A model generated the notes under the pieces. It did no database searches and was not told where the DNA came from. It was given only the letters and a program-made list of their open reading frames with translations. From Bursaphelenchus xylophilus (Eukaryota; Nematoda; Chromadorea; Rhabditida; Aphelenchoididae), in assembly GCA_904066235.2 (NCBI GenBank), contig CAJFCV020000003.1, positions 6,882,001 to 6,946,000 on the forward strand: a DNA stretch of 64,000 bases, in the 5' to 3' direction. A program made the position numbers and the translations under genes. Below, piece by piece: positions 1 to 11,498 of the stretch (the stretch's first letter is position 1; the number at the start of each line of letters is the position of its first letter).

Positions 1-889
1 ACAGTGCGGCCGATGAGGAACATTCGGGCAAACCAGTCGTGCCCTACACTTGCCATAGCCAAGGGGGCAATCAGGTACCCATAGCGGGAAGACCAACCCC
101 ATACTTAATATTCTCCACCGTTCGGATGCACTTTTTGCGTGTTTTATTAACATTTTCGCCCTGTTGGTTGGGTTACTTCAAAGCTACTTAGTTTTACATT
201 TAATGGAGTTATTTTCTTATGTAACCTGTTAGTACCGTGTCTTGATGGCTGTGAATCTCCAAAAGATGTCTTGTACAATTTATGCCTTCCAAATTCCTTG
301 TGGTGTCTTTTCCAATCGTATTTCTGTCTTGTTTTGTCTTCAACTGGGGGTCTAAGGATAGTATAACGGTTAATCCATGCTCATATAGGTACGGAACAAG
401 GGCGGTGGATCCAAACAATGTTTAGATTGGGCGGCCCATGGTAATAAAAAGAAAAATGTCGGCCTATATTGGTGTCATAGTCAGGGCGGAAATCAGGTAA
501 ACCACAAGAAAGGTGCATTCGACGGAAAAATTACGGTTATTTATGTGCTAATCTCCTTGTTTTTAGTATTGGTTATACAGCAAAGACGGAGAAATTCGAA
601 GAGATGAGAGCTGTATTGATTATGCCGGCAAAGATGTGATCATCTTCCCATGCCATGGAATGAAAGGAAACCAGGAATGGAAATACAATCATAAGGTAAC
701 GTAACAATCCTTGGAATATAAAGTTCTTAGTTGCATCAACTTCTCCATGTTGTAAGTGGCAAATGTCTGGAGATGTCAAGAGATGGCGCTCAACTCTTGA
801 TGAAGGCCTGCGACACCAGCAACCAGTACCAGCACTGGACCTTCCAGGAGTATGACGAAGACCGGGCCCGCCAATATGGTCTCATCTAA
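1..889 (+). CDS. Polypeptide N-acetylgalactosaminyltransferase, C-terminal lectin part (5' end outside window)
   Basis: This is the 3' end of a Golgi enzyme that adds GalNAc to Ser/Thr and starts mucin-type O-glycosylation. Only the C-terminal ricin-type beta-trefoil lectin domain is in the window. Exons: up to 74; 389-496; 567-695; 731-889, stop TAA 887-889; all visible junctions are phase 0. Seen: two versions of the exon ending in CHSQGGNQ (1-74 and 389-496), then CHGMKGNQEWKY in 567-695 and KCLEM followed by HWTFQEY in the last exon. The CH-x-GGNQ and CLxM motifs are typical of GALNT lectin repeats. The first two exons are alternatives rather than consecutive, because both encode the same QGGNQ motif. 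C. elegans GLY proteins of this family (GLY-5, GLY-6) are known to have several isoforms; which family member this is remains open because the catalytic part is missing. Confidence 0.9.
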
Positions 890-1805
890 CCAGCTCAGCT
901 TTATTCACCAGAAACCGTGACCATCAACAGATCCGAAACATATTTTTATTACCGGTGAAATGGATATTATGACCGTGAACATATCATCATCATAACCTAG
1001 CCTCTTTCTCTTACCATAACATTTTTTCGTAACGTATTACACTTGAAATGTTCACCTTGAATTCCGGGTTACACTGTATCTTCGCCCTTTCGCTCTAGCT
1101 AGATTCCCGAGGTGTTGCAATCTGATGAATATTACTTGTAAGAGTCCTGCAATAACATTTGGGGTTACCGTCGCCTTCTTTTTACGATGTCGTATTTGCG
1201 ACTACTTTGTGTAGTTATGTTGTAATACTCTCACAAACATAGACCCAGATTTTAGGGCCTCGGATCCCGTTTGAAATGTAATTTATTGTTTAATTTATTT
1301 TGTTGGCTGCCTTTTTAATTGCCCTTGTTGCGATTCGTGCCTTTCTCCTTGTTTTTGTTCCATAAATTGTAAAATTGACCGGTTCGATTAAGTCGTTGTA
1401 ATAAAACGTAAGCTTTGCTGACCATTACGCAATTCGATTAAACATCCCTCGAAAAGAACGCTCGGATCAGAACGGATGAATGTTTAACGAGCCCTGCGGC
1501 GTTCCCCTACCCCACCTCGACTACAACGTCAGATAAGCCCGCGATAAGAGGGCGCTTTCAACATCGCCTCAGGCAATCTTCTCACCTTAAACTTGACGGT
1601 TCAGGGGTCGGGTGCGACATTTTACGAACCGGCTAGCCAAACTGGTAGCGGCCGACTTTTTTTGTTCTCGCGACGAGTTCCCGACCCCACCTCACGACCC
1701 ATCACCCATTGGCTGGACGGGATTTTGTGTAATTCAGACGTTAAAACATATTGTTCTACTTTGGACGTCTGCAGAAAGAAGACGAGCCATTAACTTCTGG
1801 CGACC
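890..1805. other. Intergenic: GalNAc-transferase 3' region and promoter side of the vWA-ZP gene
   Basis: I see no gene in this stretch. It holds the 3' UTR of the GalNAc-transferase gene and the upstream side of the vWA-ZP gene. Two overlapping short open frames at about 1593-1809 resemble nothing and have no splice support. The 1450-1720 part is noticeably richer in G and C than its surroundings. Confidence 0.6.
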
Positions 1806-4559
1806 ATGAAGACGGCAGTCTTCTTTATTCTCCTTATCCATGCCGTGTTGCCGGTTAAGATCATTCTGAATGGCCTGGCCCCACCTGAGATTGTCCATTC
1901 TCCGATCTCTACGAAACGTAAGCACCAATTCCATCATTACTAGGATCACGCTGGTTCTTATTTTTTAGCCAGATGCAAAGTGAGTGCTCCTCCTTTGGAT
2001 CTTCTTTTTATCCTCGACTCCTCTGGGTCTCTGCGAAACCAATTCCAAGATGAGATCAACGTGATTCGGAGGATCGTTAAACATGTTACGATTGGTGAGG
2101 CGGCGACCCGGGTTATGCTAGTGCAATTCAGTGGGGTTCAACATCTTGAGTTCGACTTCAACTCTTTCAAAGACCGAGAAGATCTCCTTGTCGCATTAGA
2201 TGTCCTTAGACATGTCTCCGGGATTACTCGAGTTGGAGGTGCTTTTGAATTCGCGTTGTCCGTAATGAAGCCAGAACATGTAAGTGAGCAAAAAATAAGT
2301 AAATACTGTTTAGGGCATGAGAGATGCAAGTGTCCGGAAGGTCGTTTTCCTCCTTTCTGATGGCCGAACTCATGATTTCCCTAAAGATTCAATTGCTGCA
2401 GATCAATTAAGAAACCAGATTCCTAACGTCTCCATTTGGGCGTATGGAACAGGAGAATATGTGGCCATGAACGAACTGATAAACATTACAAAAGTGAGTA
2501 ACAATTGTCTCTAATTTTAAAAAACTTCAGGATGAGAGTAAGATTATTACAAACAAAAATCTCTCTCTAATCGAACCTTTATTCGATTTTTGGCATGGCG
2601 TGGAAGTTTGTGAAAAGATTCCGGGTATGTAAGAGCAACAGAAAAATAATTAAACTTACAGAATGTGTGAAAGGATCGGACAAACCGTTGGATCTGATGG
2701 TTATAATAGACTCTTCGGACTCAATTGAATCAGTATTCCGAAACCAAGTCAATTTTGTGATCGAAAGGGTGGTGCAGAACATAAACGTGCATCCAGAAGC
2801 CGTTCGGTACGGGTTTTATTTTATATTTTTTTCAAATTATTTTTGCCATTTTTTTGGCATTCTGTGTTACCGCAAATTTATTTATTCAAAAAAATATTGA
2901 TTTTCCAGATTGGCATTGCTCACTTACTCTGGACGAGTTTTCACTCATTTCCTCTTCAATGATCTCAAATACAGAGATAATGAATCTGTTATACGATATC
3001 TGTCCGAGTTACAACCCATCAAAGGAACTACTTCTACACACGCAGCCCTCGAGCAGGCATTGGACATTTTCACAGCCAAGAGTCAAGGTACTAAGCTTGA
3101 AATTAACGAAGTAGTTGTATTAAATTTTAGATATTCGACCTGGAGTCCCCAAATTAGCGATTGTAATAACCGATGGTCGATCTTCCCGATCCCCAAGATT
3201 AATCTCCGCCAGGCTGAGAGCCGAAGGAGTCAATATTATTGCCGTTTCGATGCACCAACCAACCTTAGTGGACAGTCGAGAACTCGAGAACATTGCCGGC
3301 ACTCAAGATCTGGTGTTTACTCCGAATAACTTACATGAATTCGAAGCCACCTTCCTACATTTTGTTGGATTCGGATGCCCAAATCTGGATTTGGGACCTG
3401 ATGCAAGTAGGTGCATTTAAACTACTCTTTTTATCAGTCACATAATATAATTTGTGTTCAGAACCGAGAGTTCGTGGAGCCACCGATGTTGTTTGTGGAG
3501 CCAACTTCTTAAAGTTTACGGTCAGAACTCAACGACCAATGAATGGATTGATGTACGCCCAGGGATTTCATGATAAACAGGACTGTTTGCTGATCGCGGA
3601 TGGTAAGAACAGAGAGTTGTCGATAACGCTGAGAGAAGGGACGTGCGGTCTCACAAAGACGGTAGCACCTGTAAGTACTATTACACCCTCATATTTTTTA
3701 TATTACTTTAGACCAGAGATGGCTACTGGTTTAATGCGACGGTAATTCTGCAATTCCATCCTTTGATTGTGACCAGATCTGATCAAGGGTTGGATGTCAG
3801 TTGTTTCCATGCTCAGCCAGTTCTGGCCAAAGAATTTGAACAATCAGTGGAGAAATCATTAAAAGATGTTCAATGTACTTATAGATTACATCGATTTGGA
3901 TTGAACGATTGCTCGGCGTTGGACGCTAAGGTTGGAGAGACCTTGTTCCATAAATGGGAGTGTGATAATTGTAGGAAATCTTGTTTTGGTGATCCTTCTT
4001 TCAGCGCCCAGGTATCAATTCCTTGTTCACGATTGCATTGCCCGTTCTGAGAGGCATACAGTATCAATTGTGGACTCTGATGGGTAAGATTATAATATAA
4101 TTTTTAATGATCTTCTAGTTGTGAGGTTGATCCCCATTTCCTGGAGACCCCCAATTATTCCAAATTCAACTCCAATTCCTCATTACCAGTCGTATTTCAA
4201 GAGATGAGTGCCTTCAAGTTCCCTGGTGATGATAATATTCTCTTCCAATGCCTGGTTTCCTTCTGTGATATGTCATCGGAAGCTCCTTGCATCAAATCCA
4301 TAGTAGGTTGAATGTTCGGTCTCTGTGACGTTGTTGTTGTGCAACTAAAAGAACATTACTTTAGCCTCCAAAATGTCGTGACATGTCCTCTTTGGACACC
4401 TCATTAGCGACGGGATTACGAAGAATGAAGAGACAAACAGTCTCTCAGAAACCGGGCTTTGCGTTGACCGTTCGGGTCGAGACTCGGACCTTAAATGTGA
4501 TAGAAAACGAGGCCATGAGACCCATCCAAGCCGTGAAGTACTGTGATATCCGGCCTTAG
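1806..4559 (+). CDS. Secreted protein with two vWA domains and a ZP domain (CUT-6-like cuticlin)
   Basis: Twelve exons can be joined without frame breaks: 1806-1917, 1969-2279, 2314-2493, 2531-2624, 2662-2806, 2909-3087, 3131-3406, 3462-3670, 3712-3970, 4005-4083, 4119-4302, 4365-4559, giving about 740 residues. Order: signal peptide (MKTAVFFILLIHAVLP), vWA 1 with the MIDAS sequence DSSGS, vWA 2 with DSSDS, then a ZP domain (GTCGL, YWFNATVILQFHP, CFHAQP, HKWECD, LVHDCIA). A furin-type site RRMKR follows in the last exon. ZP proteins polymerise in extracellular matrix; in nematodes many are cuticle components, and C. elegans CUT-6 combines vWA and ZP. Odd points: two vWA domains, a 34-bp intron (3971-4004), and no obvious membrane segment after the furin site, where most ZP proteins have one. 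The gene converges with the small secreted gene on the other strand. Confidence 0.9.
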
Positions 4560-4664
4560 ATATTCTCCTTTCCGACAGACCTCAATGATGACGGAATCTC
4601 AATCATCCCTTGGGAATCTCAGTTAATTAAGTATTTAATTAATTAAACGGTTTAATAAATATTC

Positions 4665-5013
4665 TTATTTCTGCGTCGCCCGTCGACTCTGTCTGTACAT
4701 ACGACTGGCGTGGCTGATTAGATTCCAGATGGGATTAGAAAGGGCGACTGGGGCCTGCATTATGGGGAAGGAATCGGCGTCCGTTTGCTTGTAAAGCCGA
4801 TGATCCAAGTTGGTGGTGAGGAAGGGATACTCGTACATATAAGGAATGTAGTCCTAAATTTTTTATAAATACCAACTTATCATTACTCACCCTGTCCGTA
4901 TTCTTGGAGATTATGTAGAAAGGCCGAGGTTCTTTTCCTACCTCTTCAATCTCCCCTTGACATACCATCGACAAATAAAAACACCCAGCCACCAACACAG
5001 CCGGTCGTATCAT
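4665..5013 (-). CDS. Small secreted protein, unknown function (103 aa)
   Basis: There are two exons, 5013-4891 and 4853-4665, joined in phase 0 across a 37-bp intron. The predicted protein begins MIRPAVLVAGCFYLSMVCQG, a signal peptide, and continues with a Tyr/Pro/Asp-rich mature part of about 80 residues (for example DYIPYMYEYPF) ending in a basic tail (SRMYRQSRRATQK). The mature part has no cysteine, so it is not a cysteine-knot peptide. RRAT near the C-terminus is dibasic, but there are no repeated amidated peptides as in an FMRFamide precursor. I do not recognise the family. It could be a neuropeptide-like or small cuticle or secretory protein. It is convergent with the vWA-ZP gene, with 105 bp between stop codons. 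Confidence 0.7.
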
Positions 5014-5236
5014 CCCAACCCTTCACTTGAGGTATTAAGAGGATAACTAAACGAGTATTTAATTTATTCGGTCAACTAGTAATTACGAAGAACTTTCGCA
5101 ACACGAACCCATCAGACATTAACTACTGCATACTACTTTATTTACAACCTTATATAATGGAAAGAAGACATCACCCGGGCTCATCGATGCATACGATACG
5201 GTTTCCGGGTAGAAAAACACTTTCAAAACATTTTTA

Positions 5237-7440
5237 TTATATCCGGCTCGACTTGAAGCCGGCTTCGGAACGATCAAAACAGAAACGGCATCTGAGTTGA
5301 TCATCGAAGACCCGGACGGCCAGGTCTCCCTGAGCTCGGTCGTCATTCAACGGGACCTTACAACGACCACAAACAAAGCAGCCCATGTGGTAGAAGAGGT
5401 TCAAGTCCGAGATTACCATCGCTTGGCCACGCCCTGAAGACAAAAGAGGATGCGAATGTCATCAATAAAGGATTACCCAGCTGGTATTGGCAAGAAGAAC
5501 ATTTTGTTTTACCGTGCACGGTGATTACATTCTCTTTTTCTCGGGGACGACTGTGCACACTCAACGAACGCCGTTTTTGCTCCGGGAATATCTTTAAAAC
5601 ATACGATGGGAGGTGTAATTAGACACCGGAAACTGCAATTACCTGTGGTCGTCGTGGATACACTGCAATCTTGTCATGTTGGAACGAAAGTGCGGGCTGA
5701 AAACGTCATTTTATGACACGGAAAGTGACGTGTTTCACGTGACAAAAAAGTTTTCCGGAAAAATAAAAAATCTATTTTGACTACATTTTAACACGGCATT
5801 AGCCACGGGTCAATGACCACTTACCTTGTCATCACATTTATTGTTACAATCCAAAACGGTGTGACTTCTGCCTCGGGGAATCGAGGAACGTATCGCCGAT
5901 TTCCGCAAGAGATGGGCGCTCACACGTTGACTCAGCGACTCTTGAGGAACCCCATATTGATCATAGAAAGTGAAACTCGCCGCCGAGATTCCCGAGTCCA
6001 TTTTCTCGCTAATCTTCTCCTTATTATCTAGGAATTTGGATTTCCAAATTGGGGTCCGTGGATTCCGGATAGTCACAGAATCCACAATCAGAGGCTTGGC
6101 TTTCTCATAAGAGCCAGATTCATCGGACTCCAGTTGATGATCGGTCTGGGAATCAGAACTTGTGTGAAGACTGACCTGAATATAGTCACGATTCAAAGTT
6201 CGAGTAAAAAAGCGATCAAAAAATAACAGCCAGAGGCGAGGGAATTCTGAATAGCCCTTCAAAAAGCCCTTTCCGAACATCACTTCTCTCGAATCCCGAG
6301 CATGGGTTGAAAGCCGGGTAAACAAATAACTAGGGGATAAGGTGGTTCCCTTCCCACTTACCGAGCCATCTTTGGATTTGACGGACGCTAAAAAAAGAGC
6401 TGATATTACATTCACTCCTTTATTCAAGAAGAGATTGACTTCAAAAGACTCACTTGAATTGTCATATTTGTGGATGTTTCTGATCTTACCAACTGGGCGC
6501 GATTCCAAGCCCCAGGGAACGACTTTATAATCCTCGTTCATTTCCTCCGAAGCTCTCCCTAAAACATAGTTTCTGACAAAAATACGCTTCGTTCTTGATT
6601 ACTCATCACAAAAAACAACACAACGCCTTAGGCAATCTTTTGCACAACAATTTGAAGCCACTTTACTTACGGTTCCGAGCTTCGATGCGTCTTTCGCTAC
6701 TCAGATCCTGAAAGAAAAAGGAGTTGCGTAATCAGCCGGTGGGATTAATTCTGTTCAGTTTTAAGCAAAATAATGAAGACGTACCGGATTGACGTAAATA
6801 TTAAGAATCAAGTCCTTTTTCTTATCGTTCTTCAACTCATGTTTCTTCAGATCATAGATAGTTACTGCTTTTACAATTTTCTTCGTGACATTACCAACAG
6901 ATTCGTCTTCACTGAAGTTGGTGTCCACGGATTCATTTCCAGAATCCGACTGTAGAGTATGTCTTCGGTTCAAAGACTTCTGGCTCACTTGGAAGGGCTT
7001 CTGCGGAAGTCGAGTTAAATCGAAATTAGAATAAACACCCGGATTCCATAAATCACAGACAGAATTGGGAGTGAAATCAGAGAATTTGAATAAAGAGGAA
7101 GATAACGAAGCCGAGGAATGGTCTCCAATCTGGACTATCGAACAACAATATTCACGCGACATGATGCTATGAAAACTTAAGCATGCCCGCAGAGGAACGC
7201 GGCAAGATATCCGTCGGATATCCAAGAAGATCAGCCCCCGAGATCTCTCCGCCTCGAATTCCGGAGATAATTTTATGCAGGGAAAATTCTGTAGATGGGG
7301 AAGCCTCGATAACGGTTTTATGAGGCTGTTCGGATTCAGCTCTTTTTTGTAGAATCTGGTCATCGTTAGACTCATGAGGGATGTGTGGTTTTGGAGAGAT
7401 ATTTGAATGGTATGAAAATTTCAAAATGAAAGGAAACATA
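5237..7440 (-). CDS. LIM-domain protein resembling the C-terminal part of LIMCH1/LMO7
   Basis: The C-terminal seven exons close in frame: 6707-6671, 6558-6454, 6387-6362, 6175-5825, 5696-5643, 5591-5477, 5433-5237, preceded by an exon ending at 6785. The last two encode one LIM zinc-binding domain: CSSC, then FYHMGCFVCGRC, then LRCRFCFD, with stop at 5237-5239. The spacing and the following residues (CFDRSEAGF) resemble the terminal LIM of vertebrate LIMCH1/LMO7, actin-associated adaptors. Upstream, VVPWGLESRPVG and a basic stretch SSERRIEARN recall the linker of those proteins; I see no calponin-homology domain. One exon (6387-6362) is a 26-bp microexon. The 5' end is unsettled: two overlapping frames are open between about 7170 and 7440 (starts at 7375 and 7439), and I could not find a splice that joins the more protein-like of them to the exon ending at 6785. 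Confidence 0.75.
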
Positions 7441-8234
7441 ACTATTTACGTAATCTAATATATTTTAGCTAATCACACATAAAAAAATACTGCATATTAG
7501 AAATTTTCATTTTTCAAATATTCGTAATTTTTTCCAATTTTTTAAAATTATTTTTCCTGCTGAAAAGGACTTTTTCAGCTATTGTCGAATATTCCCACTT
7601 TGTTTTTCTGATAAGACCTGTTGTTATGACAAGGCGAAATAATAAAGATTTAGATCTGATTCGAGGTCAGATAACCGATGAGAGGTTGTGTTTAAATGAA
7701 TAAACAAATTTCTAAGGCGCTCGAAACGGATATCCGGATTTGATGGATTGCAATCAGAAATCCCGCAAAACATCAACAAACACAGTTCAAGATCTCATCA
7801 GAATATTTTGAAAACAATGTCATCAAAGTTTAAAGTGTCCTATCTCAGACGATGGACTTCGTTTTCAATGGAATGTCGCTTTAGGGATTCTAAACTTTGA
7901 ACGTCATCTTTTTCTCTTATTACGTGACATTATGAAATGATCACAAAGTAAACCATTGAGTTTTGTGTGCTCTGCCAGTTTTGCTCACAATGTTCTGGAA
8001 ATGTAGAATCAAACTATGATGCTACTACACCTATTATAATCAGCTATAACTAAAATACTTTCCATCACTATCTATCAACTTTTTTTTCATCCGCCAGCAT
8101 GGTTTCAACGACCTTTTCAAACAATCGGCCGACAGAAAGCAAGACTGTTCGTTGACTTTGGGTTATCAGAGGCCAAGGGATGATAAGAAAGAGTACAAAA
8201 AGAGTAAGAGGGAACGCTTCTGGTATCTAGAACA
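7441..8234. other. Intergenic, divergent promoter region
   Basis: AT-rich spacer between the LIM gene (-) and the ML-domain gene (+). I see no coding sequence or clear repeat. It should hold both promoters. Confidence 0.6.
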
Positions 8235-8847
8235 ATGTCCAAAACCCTCGCTCTTCTGGCCGTTCTGACCTCAGCTGTCTTTGCTTGTGATCCCTTCCCC
8301 AACGGGACCGATACAAAATTGAATTGGTACACTTGTCCTGCTTCCAACACACCAATCAAGAGCCTAAAGATCACCAACAAAGATCGTACGTTAAAAAAGG
8401 ATTTTAAGAATATGAATTTGCAGACCAAGAAGTGTATCCAGTGAAACTGAGCGAGAAATTGTATGTCCATCTAAATGTAGATAATTCCGAAGATCATAAC
8501 GACATCCGATTAGATATTGAAGTTCACAGCTGGGGTGGATGGACTGGCTGCAGTTGGCACAAGGTCCCTACCTTCGGATTACTGTAAGTGTCATATCAAA
8601 TTCATAATAGATGAACCATTATTCAAGGAGTAACTTGAACGCATGCGAGCATGGAGTTCCTTGTCCAATCAAAGCCGGCACACAAGATCTGACCATAGAA
8701 ATTGACTTCTCCAAATACGCGAAGATAATCAAGGCCCTCAAAGACGATGCTCCTTACCAGATTACCTACAAACTGACTGACCGAAGAACCACTAAGGTAA
8801 CCTGTTCCGTGGCTCAGGCTCGCGCCCGAACCAAGGTTGAAGCCTAA
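8235..8847 (+). CDS. Secreted ML-domain (MD-2-related lipid-recognition) protein
   Basis: Three exons, 8235-8385, 8424-8583 and 8628-8847, give 176 residues. Signal peptide MSKTLALLAVLTSAVFA, then a small beta-rich domain with spaced cysteines: CDPFPNG, WYTCPAS, WTGCSWHKVP, NACEHGVPCPIKAGTQDL and KVTCSV. The pair C-x5-CP followed by a KAGTQDLTIEID-type strand is what I use to assign the ML fold (NPC2/GM2-activator relatives), which binds a lipid between two beta sheets. The protein should be secreted or lysosomal. The family is expanded in nematodes, so I do not give a symbol. Confidence 0.8.
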
Positions 8848-9007
8848 TCATATATGAAAATGTATATTTACTGACTAAACATAAAGTACAAACGTTAGTT
8901 GAATTATCTAAACAAAATAACTGTTAAATGTTAAAAAAATCGGTGAGAGATGCATAGACTGGCCCGTAAACAATGAGAGTACTGTAAGATTGCAAACAGG
9001 GGCTACT

Positions 9008-11244
9008 CTACTCAACATCCTTGTCTTCCAAATACCTGTATTCGAAAGTGAAGGTGTCCTTTTTGCGTTGAGACCATCGCTCGTAGTCGAAGTAGATGTA
9101 TGCACCCATTTCATAGTCATCCGTTATCTTCACGGGCTCTTCATGCCGTTGAAACCACATGAGAAGTTTAGTATGATATCTCCAGGATAGTTTCTTGAGG
9201 GCTTTCGCTGCCAAAAGTTGGGCTTTTGATCCTTCCATGTAATAAAAGGTGAAGAACAATGCCTCCGGCGATAATTTGCTAAAATATTCCAAGGTGTCAC
9301 TTCCTTGCAGCATTATTTGCGGGAAACTTCCGGAAGGGGGACACAAGACCTTTGGCAAGTGTAATCGAACTTTCTCTGAATCCATCGGCGTCGGTTTTTT
9401 CGCTGCCGCCGCGTTGACTAATGCTAATTGAGTCTCCAGATCCTCATTTATATCAATTTTACCAAGCGGACAAGCCCCATCTCCAGGAGTAATTATTGCC
9501 TAAAAAATACAAAAATAACCAATTATGACGACAAACAATACCGTTTGAGGTTCATTTGTTACACCAGAATTTTCGTCAAATTTCACAAACTCTCCTAATT
9601 GGGAAGTGTAACTGTTGATTACATTCGAAATTTCATCGGAATTGATCCGATCATCTTTCATTTTATTCTCGTCTCCAATCTTCATCTCGAAATCAACAGA
9701 TCCGGGAGGTGTAATTGAAGTGTCTGGAGCGCTCTTTCCAGCAATCGCAGCATATGTGACTGGAGGAGTAGACGAAGAATGTCTGGGCGCATCTCCTACT
9801 GATCCTCCTGTCGGCGTTACAGTATTTGTCCGTTGGACTGGAGAAGGAGCTCGAGGAGGGGCAGCCGTGGCGGCATACGAAGGTTGGGAATTCCCAGAAA
9901 ATTGTCTATACAAATTATATGACGCGAAGTGTAATACTTACTTTGAATTGTTCCATGCCTTTGTCGTCGCCGATTTTTGACTAGCTGGAGTTGACGCAGT
10001 TGTTGATGGTTGGGAAGGTGGAGGAGGAGATGCCGGAACTGAGGGTTCTCCACTTGATTGCCGAGTAACTCGAGCTGATAACGATACCGAAGCAGCCGGC
10101 GTTGTGGGTGTTGTGGGGACCGCCGTTGTTGATGATATAGATTTGGACCTCGTTTTTTCTCCACCCTGATTCCTCTCTTCGTGTGTTGGTGACATTGAAT
10201 GATCTTTATGTCCTAAACAGGTAAACGATCAAACCATTAAACTTTACCTTTCTCTTCTTCGCCTATTGCGGGCATTCCAACAAGTCCACTATATGCTCCA
10301 AGATTTAATTCTTCGTAAATATCTGAAGAAACATTTAAAACAGTAGAGGAATCATCACTTACCATCAGGTTCCAGCGTGGTCGGATCGTCATCGTTATCA
10401 GGGTCTAGAGAGTCGACATACATCTCCAAAGGCTCCTTCAACTTGTTCACAACCTCCTTGATATTGAGTTTGTCATTCGTAATCAGTCTCATGCACAACT
10501 CAAGCATCTCCAAATCATACTTCACCCGATCAAGCTTGGTATTTAACTCTGCCAATGCCTAAAAACAAAAAATATCTATAACAAAATGGGTACTTACTTC
10601 CTTCTCCTGATTCTGATCGTTCTTTCGTCCTCTCTTCCTCCCACCATCGGAGGCCGAGTTAATCGCTTCGATCTTGGATTCGGTTATATCCACCACATCT
10701 TGAATCTTTCTTATCTGACACTAAACCAAACAATGTGAACGCTAATTAAGACAACTTACATTCAGCCAATCTAAGGTATCAGCTTTTTCTCTTTCTTTGG
10801 GATCCAATTTTTCTTCAGCAGAAAGTCCTTGTTTACTGTGAGGTTTTGTCTTGTTCTCCCGTTCTACATCTTTAAATGTTTCCATTTTGTTCTCAATTAC
10901 TTTTCGGTAATGCAGTAGCTTGTCTTTATCCTGTAAATTCGTCCATTATTTTAATTATTGACGGCTTAATCCTTAGTTTAAAGAACAAACCTTTATATCT
11001 GAGCTATTCTGCCATCCTTTTATCTGGTCTCGTAACCTCTGTAACTTCTTGATCTCCTTTTTAAGATCATCTTGCAGCTTTTCTCTCTGATTATCAGAAT
11101 TCGCTTCACTCATTTTGTCCATAATCTCTTGGAATAATTCCACGCCTTCGTCCACCTTGAAACAGCTCAACTCTTTATTAAAGTGAGACATACCTTTTTG
11201 AAACATTTCTCCATTTCATTTATCAATTTTCGTTTCTCCGCCAT
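9008..11244 (-). CDS. ntl-3: CCR4-NOT complex subunit 3 (NTL-3/CNOT3)
   Basis: Nine exons close in frame (11244-11194, 11155-10991, 10930-10760, 10720-10598, 10558-10363, 10322-10248, 10212-9942, 9905-9542, 9499-9008), giving about 635 residues. The N-terminal Not3 coiled coil is clear: [17 protein letters not shown], then [20 protein letters not shown] and KADTLDWLN. The middle is a low-complexity Ser/Thr/Pro/Ala linker. The C-terminus is the NOT box: [44 protein letters not shown] and [11 protein letters not shown], nearly the same as animal CNOT3. The protein is a scaffold in the deadenylase complex that shortens poly(A) tails. It is divergent from gcn-2 with 254 bp between start codons. 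Confidence is very high. Confidence 0.97.
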
Positions 11245-11498
11245 TTTTTATAACTATATTACAATACTACTTAAAAATTAAAATACAAATAGAGCTAGAA
11301 AATTGAGAGTTGCTTATTTTATTGACGACAAATATTAAAAAATTGGAAATGCGCAGCACGTAAAAACATTTAGCCAAAAAATTGACAAACAAAAATTAAA
11401 AAACGTTTTCGTGACAGGACTCTAAAATAAAAATACATTTTTCTTCGCATGATCGCAAGAAATTACAATTTTCAGCTTGTGGATGATGTAGATCGACA
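11245..11498. promoter_or_regulatory. Bidirectional ntl-3/gcn-2 spacer with candidate trans-splice acceptor
   Basis: This short AT-rich spacer separates divergent start codons. Just before the gcn-2 start, at 11468-11474, lies a TTTTCAG acceptor with no upstream donor exon, about 25 bp from the ATG. That is the arrangement of a spliced-leader trans-splice site in nematodes. This is inference from sequence shape only. Confidence 0.5.

Noticed and set aside
209..420. Possible third alternative lectin exon (CLDGCESPKDV near 243-275)
   Set aside because: It starts like a lectin repeat (CLD) but has no CHxQGGNQ end and no good donor. I regard it as chance.
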